64,000 nt of DNA from NCBI RefSeq assembly GCF_039538005.1, contig NZ_BAABBO010000011.1:296095-360094 (forward strand), in the 5' to 3' direction. The position numbers and the translations under genes are program-made. Below the pieces are notes generated by a model that worked only from the letters and a program-made list of their open reading frames with translations, was not told where the DNA came from and made no database searches. Source of the DNA: Allohahella marinimesophila (GTDB taxonomy: Bacteria; Pseudomonadota; Gammaproteobacteria; Pseudomonadales; Oleiphilaceae). Below are positions 60,468 to 64,000 of this stretch, piece after piece (position 1 is the first letter of the stretch; every line of letters begins with the position of its first letter).

Positions 60468-61608
60468 GCGCCTTGGTGCCAAACTGCGACATCTTCTCGA
60501 AGCGCTTGCGGTGAATCGGCAGGTGCTGACTGTCCAGTACGGTCTGATGTTCAAGTGGGTCGACGTCGGGATCGTGGATGTAGACGAAATCCTCGTCCAG
60601 TGCCGTCACGGTTACCCAGTGCGGGGTCTTGCACTTGTCGAAATGGTAGGTGCTGATGAGCACCAATGGCACGACGCCATTTCGCAGTGCGTTCTCGATA
60701 TCCGCCAACTTCAACGGTCGGTCATGCACAGGGATGTCGAACTCCTGCATCTTGCTCATGAAGCCGTCATGAACCAGCTTTAGAATCCGTTTTTTCTCCT
60801 CACGGCGCACACCCTCCATGAACAGCGGACCACTGTTGTTGACGAAGACTTCGGCGCGGAGTCCACGTTTTACTGCAGCGAGGGCGAGGCCATGAGGGCC
60901 GCAGCCGCCATGTCCGGCAGTCATGAAGATTGTCGTAGCCTCGCGCCAGATTTCGAGCTCTTCATGCACCGCGAACTGAAAATGGTCGCGGAGAAAGGCC
61001 AGCGCCATCATCAGCGAAGCCGGGCCACAGCTGAAGTCCATGGTCTGTGGATAGTAGGGAATGTCCAGTTTCAGATCCGACTGCGGCACGACCCGCAGCA
61101 GTTTCTGGTAGCGCAGGGCAGGCTGATGGTCTTCGTAGTAGTCCTCGAGCACGCCAAAATGCCGATATTCGTGCTTCTTGTAGAGTGCGATGGCAGCAGC
61201 ATTGTCTTCGCTGACTTCCAGGCGCATGGCGATGCAGTGCCGTTCGACCGCGACGGCTTCGGCAGCATTTAACAAGCGGCTGGCAATGCCTTTGCCGCCA
61301 AAGCGCCTGTCCACAGCGATCGAGTAGATTCGAGCAAGATTCGACCCTTTGTGAAACAGCGTCAGCACGTAGGCAGCTATCGTTTCACCTTCCGTCGTAT
61401 CACCTGTCGCCACGAGCAGAGAAGCCGTCTCACTGTCGACGAAGCGTTTGAAACTGCGTCGGCTGAGCTTGTCGTGATCAAAGCTGCTGTTTTCAAGTTC
61501 GAGCAAAGTCGGCACATCGTTGGCTGTGGCAAGCCGTACCCGGATTCCGTCTTTGTTTTCAATGAGCTGGCCCTGTGACCTGCTGGCCGTAGCCACTGAA
61601 TGGTGCAT
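60433..61608 (-). CDS. GNAT acetyltransferase fused to C39-family peptidase
   Basis: A 391-residue two-domain protein. Residues about 20-170 form a RimI-like GNAT domain (IAVDRRFGGKGIASRLLNAA, LEVSEDNAAAIALYKKHEYR). Residues about 180-391 form a papain-like C39 peptidase domain, with catalytic Cys in QTMDFSCGPASLMMAL, His in TPHWVTVTAL and Asp in YIHDPDVDP. It is cytoplasmic, with no signal peptide. It is divergent from an RLAN/ATP-grasp ligase gene, and this combination recurs in other proteobacteria, to my knowledge without an established role. Acetyl transfer plus peptide cleavage next to a peptide ligase suggests a peptide- or protein-tagging pathway (inference). Confidence 0.87.
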   Translation of the reverse strand: MHHSVATASRSQGQLIENKDGIRVRLATANDVPTLLELENSSFDHDKLSRRSFKRFVDSETASLLVATGDTTEGETIAAYVLTLFHKGSNLARIYSIAVDRRFGGKGIASRLLNAAEAVAVERHCIAMRLEVSEDNAAAIALYKKHEYRHFGVLEDYYEDHQPALRYQKLLRVVPQSDLKLDIPYYPQTMDFSCGPASLMMALAFLRDHFQFAVHEELEIWREATTIFMTAGHGGCGPHGLALAAVKRGLRAEVFVNNSGPLFMEGVRREEKKRILKLVHDGFMSKMQEFDIPVHDRPLKLADIENALRNGVVPLVLISTYHFDKCKTPHWVTVTALDEDFVYIHDPDVDPLEHQTVLDSQHLPIHRKRFEKMSQFGTKALRAAVLLCRGE

Positions 61609-61759
61609 GTAGACATCGCCGGAGAGAGAGTTGATTTAACCATCCAGAAGATTCATGGACAGATCAATGATTATAGGCAAAACTGAAGCAACGTGCAGGA
61701 CAAGCGCCACATCGAAACGCGCGGTTCCCGCTTTTCGTTCCACCCGACAGACACATTCT

Positions 61760-63286
61760 ATGTCTCAGTTATTCATCGTTGTTGAAAAGCTCAGTGACTG
61801 GTCGCCTTACTATCCCAGTGAAGACGTCATTACCTTCGACACTTATCTGAACCTGTCAGAGGCTTCGGCCATGGCCGCCAGCGGTGATGACAGACGAGCG
61901 GTGATGGCCGGGCGCACCCGCGTGGTCAATCTGTGCCGCAGCTACAAGTATCTCAGCCGCGGTTATTACTGTTCGCTGCTGGCTGAGGCCAGGGGACACC
62001 ATGTCATTCCATCGGTAAAGACGCTCAATGCCCTGGAGCGAAAAGCGGTCTTTACGCTGTCGTTCGATTTCGAGGAGCTGGATCTCGATCAGGCCCTGCT
62101 GACACTGAAATCGGATACTACCCAGGAGGCCTCGAAGCGCAAACTGGTGGTGCGCAGCTACTTTGGCGTCACTAACCTGCCAGAGTTCAAGACGCTGGGT
62201 GAAATCATTTTCGAACAGTTTCCCTGTCCGCTGGTCGACATCGAGCTGAAGTACAAGAACGGCTGGATGCTCTCGGCAGTCAAGCCAATGCGCCTGAACC
62301 AGCTTGATGATGAAGATGAAACGGCCTTCGCTTCAGCCTTCGATGCCTTTACCAAGAAACTCTGGCGCAAACCGAAGGCCCGCAAACAGTTCCGCTACGA
62401 CATGGCGGTCCTGATCAATCCTGACGAGAAGATGCCGCCGAGTGACGCGCAGGCCATGAAACGGCTTCACAAGGTCGCCAAGCAGAAGGGCATCGCCATC
62501 GACTTCATCGGGCCACGCGATCTCAATCGTGTGCCCGAATACGACATGCTGTTCATCCGCGAAACCACGGCCATCAATCACCATACCTTCCGTTTTGCCA
62601 AAAAGGCCGAAGCCGAAGGCGTGATCGTCATGGACGACAGTGCATCCATCATGCGCTGTACCAATAAGGTTTTCCTGGCCGACCTGCTTCACCACCACAA
62701 GGTACCCACGCCAAAGACACTCATTCTCAGCAAGGGGCATCACGCGCAATTGAAGTCCGCAGCTGAAACCCTGGGCTTCCCGATGGTGCTGAAGATCCCT
62801 GACGGCTCCTTCTCACGCGGTGTCATGAAGGCGGAGAACCACGAGCAGCTCGTGGAGCGGTCGGAGGTCCTGTTCAAGCAGTCAGCACTCCTGTTGGCGC
62901 AGGAGTTCATGTACACCGATTACGACTGGCGCATCGGTGTGCTCAACGGCAAACCCATCTATGCCTGCAAATACTTCATGGCACGTGATCACTGGCAGAT
63001 CTACAAGCACGAAGGTAGCTCAACGGCAACCGGTGCCTGGGATACCATGGCCATACATGAGGTGCCGAAGCCAGTGGTGCAGGCTGCGGTGAAAGCCGCC
63101 AACCTGATCGGCAGAGGGCTCTACGGCGTCGACGTCAAGCAGTCGGGCAATCGTGTGGCGATCATCGAAGTCAACGACAATCCAAGCCTCGAGTCGGGCG
63201 TGGAGGACAAATTCCTCGGTCATGAACTGTACGGCATCATTCTGGATGAATTCATTCGAAGGGCCGAACTGAAACACGCCAGCTAA
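61760..63286 (+). CDS. RimK-like ATP-grasp ligase with N-terminal RLAN domain
   Basis: From the Met at 61760 (MSQLFIVVEKLSDW, the family start; the frame opens earlier at 61655) the protein has 508 residues. Residues about 1-150 are the RLAN domain, with SRGYYCSLLAEARGHHVIPS. A C-terminal ATP-grasp domain (about 290-505) has the nucleotide loop LKIPDGSFSRGVMKAEN and the metal-binding IIEVNDNPSLESGVED. RimK relatives add Glu to proteins or make small peptides. The substrate here is unknown. It is divergent from the GNAT-C39 gene, about 150 bases apart. Confidence 0.88.
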   Translation: MSQLFIVVEKLSDWSPYYPSEDVITFDTYLNLSEASAMAASGDDRRAVMAGRTRVVNLCRSYKYLSRGYYCSLLAEARGHHVIPSVKTLNALERKAVFTLSFDFEELDLDQALLTLKSDTTQEASKRKLVVRSYFGVTNLPEFKTLGEIIFEQFPCPLVDIELKYKNGWMLSAVKPMRLNQLDDEDETAFASAFDAFTKKLWRKPKARKQFRYDMAVLINPDEKMPPSDAQAMKRLHKVAKQKGIAIDFIGPRDLNRVPEYDMLFIRETTAINHHTFRFAKKAEAEGVIVMDDSASIMRCTNKVFLADLLHHHKVPTPKTLILSKGHHAQLKSAAETLGFPMVLKIPDGSFSRGVMKAENHEQLVERSEVLFKQSALLLAQEFMYTDYDWRIGVLNGKPIYACKYFMARDHWQIYKHEGSSTATGAWDTMAIHEVPKPVVQAAVKAANLIGRGLYGVDVKQSGNRVAIIEVNDNPSLESGVEDKFLGHELYGIILDEFIRRAELKHAS

Positions 63287-63491
63287 ACCGCTTTCGCCTG
63301 GCTCCAGACGAAGTGACGCAGAACATCGAGCGGTATCTGCGTCAGCTTCTGGACAAAAAATAACTTCAACTGGTTCTATGTGACCGCGTATCATGAATGG
63401 CTGGAAACAGCAGTAAATTCCTGAATTCGAAGCGCCGCAGCCCTGCAACTGCATTAGGATCCGCGATCGAGTTCGCTTAGGCGGTGTGCGA

Positions 63492-63932
63492 ATGCGAATT
63501 ACGCGATACACAGATTACTCGCTTCGGGTGCTGGTCTATCTGGCCGTAAAGCCGGGTCGCTTGGCCACCATCCAGGAAATTGCGGAAAGCTACGATATTT
63601 CGCGAAACCACCTGATGAAGGTGGTCCATCAGCTGACCCGGGCAGGATATGTCACCAGTCTTCGGGGCAAGAAAGGCGGGTTACGTCTTGATCGCGCGGC
63701 CAGTGATATCAATATCGGCAAACTGATGCGTGAGACCGAACCCGACATGGGACTTGTCGAGTGTTTTCGTGCTGATAATCGATGCTGTATCACGCCAGCC
63801 TGCGGCCTGAAATACATGCTGGCCGAGGCACTGCAGAATTTCATGGAGACCCTTGATAAATACACTCTGGAAGATGTCCTGCCCGGACAGCCTAACCATG
63901 CCTTGATTGGGTTGCTCCAGATCGAAGACTGA
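63492..63932 (+). CDS. nsrR: NsrR, Rrf2-family nitric-oxide-sensing repressor
   Basis: NsrR uses an iron-sulfur cluster to sense NO and controls NO-detoxification genes. The 146-residue protein starts MRITRYTDYSLRVLVYLAV (ATG 63492; a GTG two codons earlier is less likely). The winged helix contains IAESYDISRNHLMKVVHQL and RGKKGGLRLDR. Cluster ligands are in LVECFRADNRCCITPACGLK, where Cys lie at the usual three NsrR positions plus one extra Cys adjacent to the second. A target gene such as hmp is not in the window, which ends 68 bases later. Confidence 0.9.
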   Translation: MRITRYTDYSLRVLVYLAVKPGRLATIQEIAESYDISRNHLMKVVHQLTRAGYVTSLRGKKGGLRLDRAASDINIGKLMRETEPDMGLVECFRADNRCCITPACGLKYMLAEALQNFMETLDKYTLEDVLPGQPNHALIGLLQIED

Positions 63933-64000
63933 GTTTGTCAGAGGATTCTGCAGGCGAAAAAAAACGCACCCATCGGTGTAATGCCGATCAGATAAGCACT

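Noticed and set aside
1..64000. Mobile elements, CRISPR arrays, tRNA or rRNA genes
   Set aside because: I saw no transposase, integrase, regularly spaced repeats or cloverleaf/rRNA signatures; gene order looks like ordinary chromosome.

Overview
The window reads as chromosome of a Gammaproteobacterium, probably marine or free-living; the genus is not resolved. The evidence is an E. coli-like C-P lyase operon, an NsrR-type Rrf2 regulator, PhoB-type PHO boxes, RluF and MtgA, an NspS/MbaA-like polyamine/c-di-GMP pair and several secreted scavenging enzymes. By eye the base composition is moderately GC-rich (about 55-60%). Coding density is high: no gap between genes exceeds about 280 bases (the longest is 23619-23895). 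I saw no tRNA, rRNA, CRISPR array, insertion sequence or prophage.

Layout. 1-9319 (minus): phnCDEFGHIJKLM, transporter plus carbon-phosphorus lyase; phnM runs off the window and any phnN/phnP would lie beyond it. A PHO box and a PhnF-like palindrome lie upstream of phnC, and a perfect palindrome lies just before phnF. 9474-12456 (minus): two flavoproteins. 12582-16401: an envelope glycan trio (GT-C-like membrane protein, WecB-type epimerase, GT4 glycosyltransferase). 16406-23618: Q/N-rich SHOCT protein, RluF, a diguanylate cyclase, a one-domain voltage-gated channel, and a secreted metalloprotease-lectin with a companion protein. 23896-29619: Ada, a GNAT, MtgA, an AAA+/membrane/TPR operon and a TM2 protein. 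29686-36220: AraC-type regulator and a five-gene operon taking isobutyryl-CoA to propionyl-CoA (distal valine catabolism). 36330-45386: lipoprotein/CDF transporter pair, acyl-CoA dehydrogenase, PhoX, CAP-domain lipoprotein, Lrp-type regulator, LeuA and a peroxiredoxin-like protein. 45559-50369: extracellular nuclease followed by a 5'-nucleotidase-like lipoprotein, each behind its own PHO box. 50525-56862: 7TM diguanylate cyclase, then a DUF4331/lipoprotein/TPR/HupE-like cluster. 56965-60467: NspS-like binding protein coupled to a frameshifted GGDEF-EAL protein. 60433-63932: divergent GNAT-C39 peptidase and RLAN/ATP-grasp ligase genes, then nsrR.

Two themes join the region. The first is phosphorus starvation: PHO boxes built from 7-mers on an 11-bp period precede phnC, phoX, the nuclease and the nucleotidase. 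Together these would release phosphate from phosphonates, phosphate esters and extracellular DNA. The second is cyclic-di-GMP signalling, with three GGDEF proteins, one of them paired with a periplasmic polyamine-type binding protein. The least described modules are the AAA+/4TM/TPR operon, the DUF4331 cluster and the GNAT-C39/RLAN pair. All functional statements are inferred from motifs and family knowledge; no database search was run.
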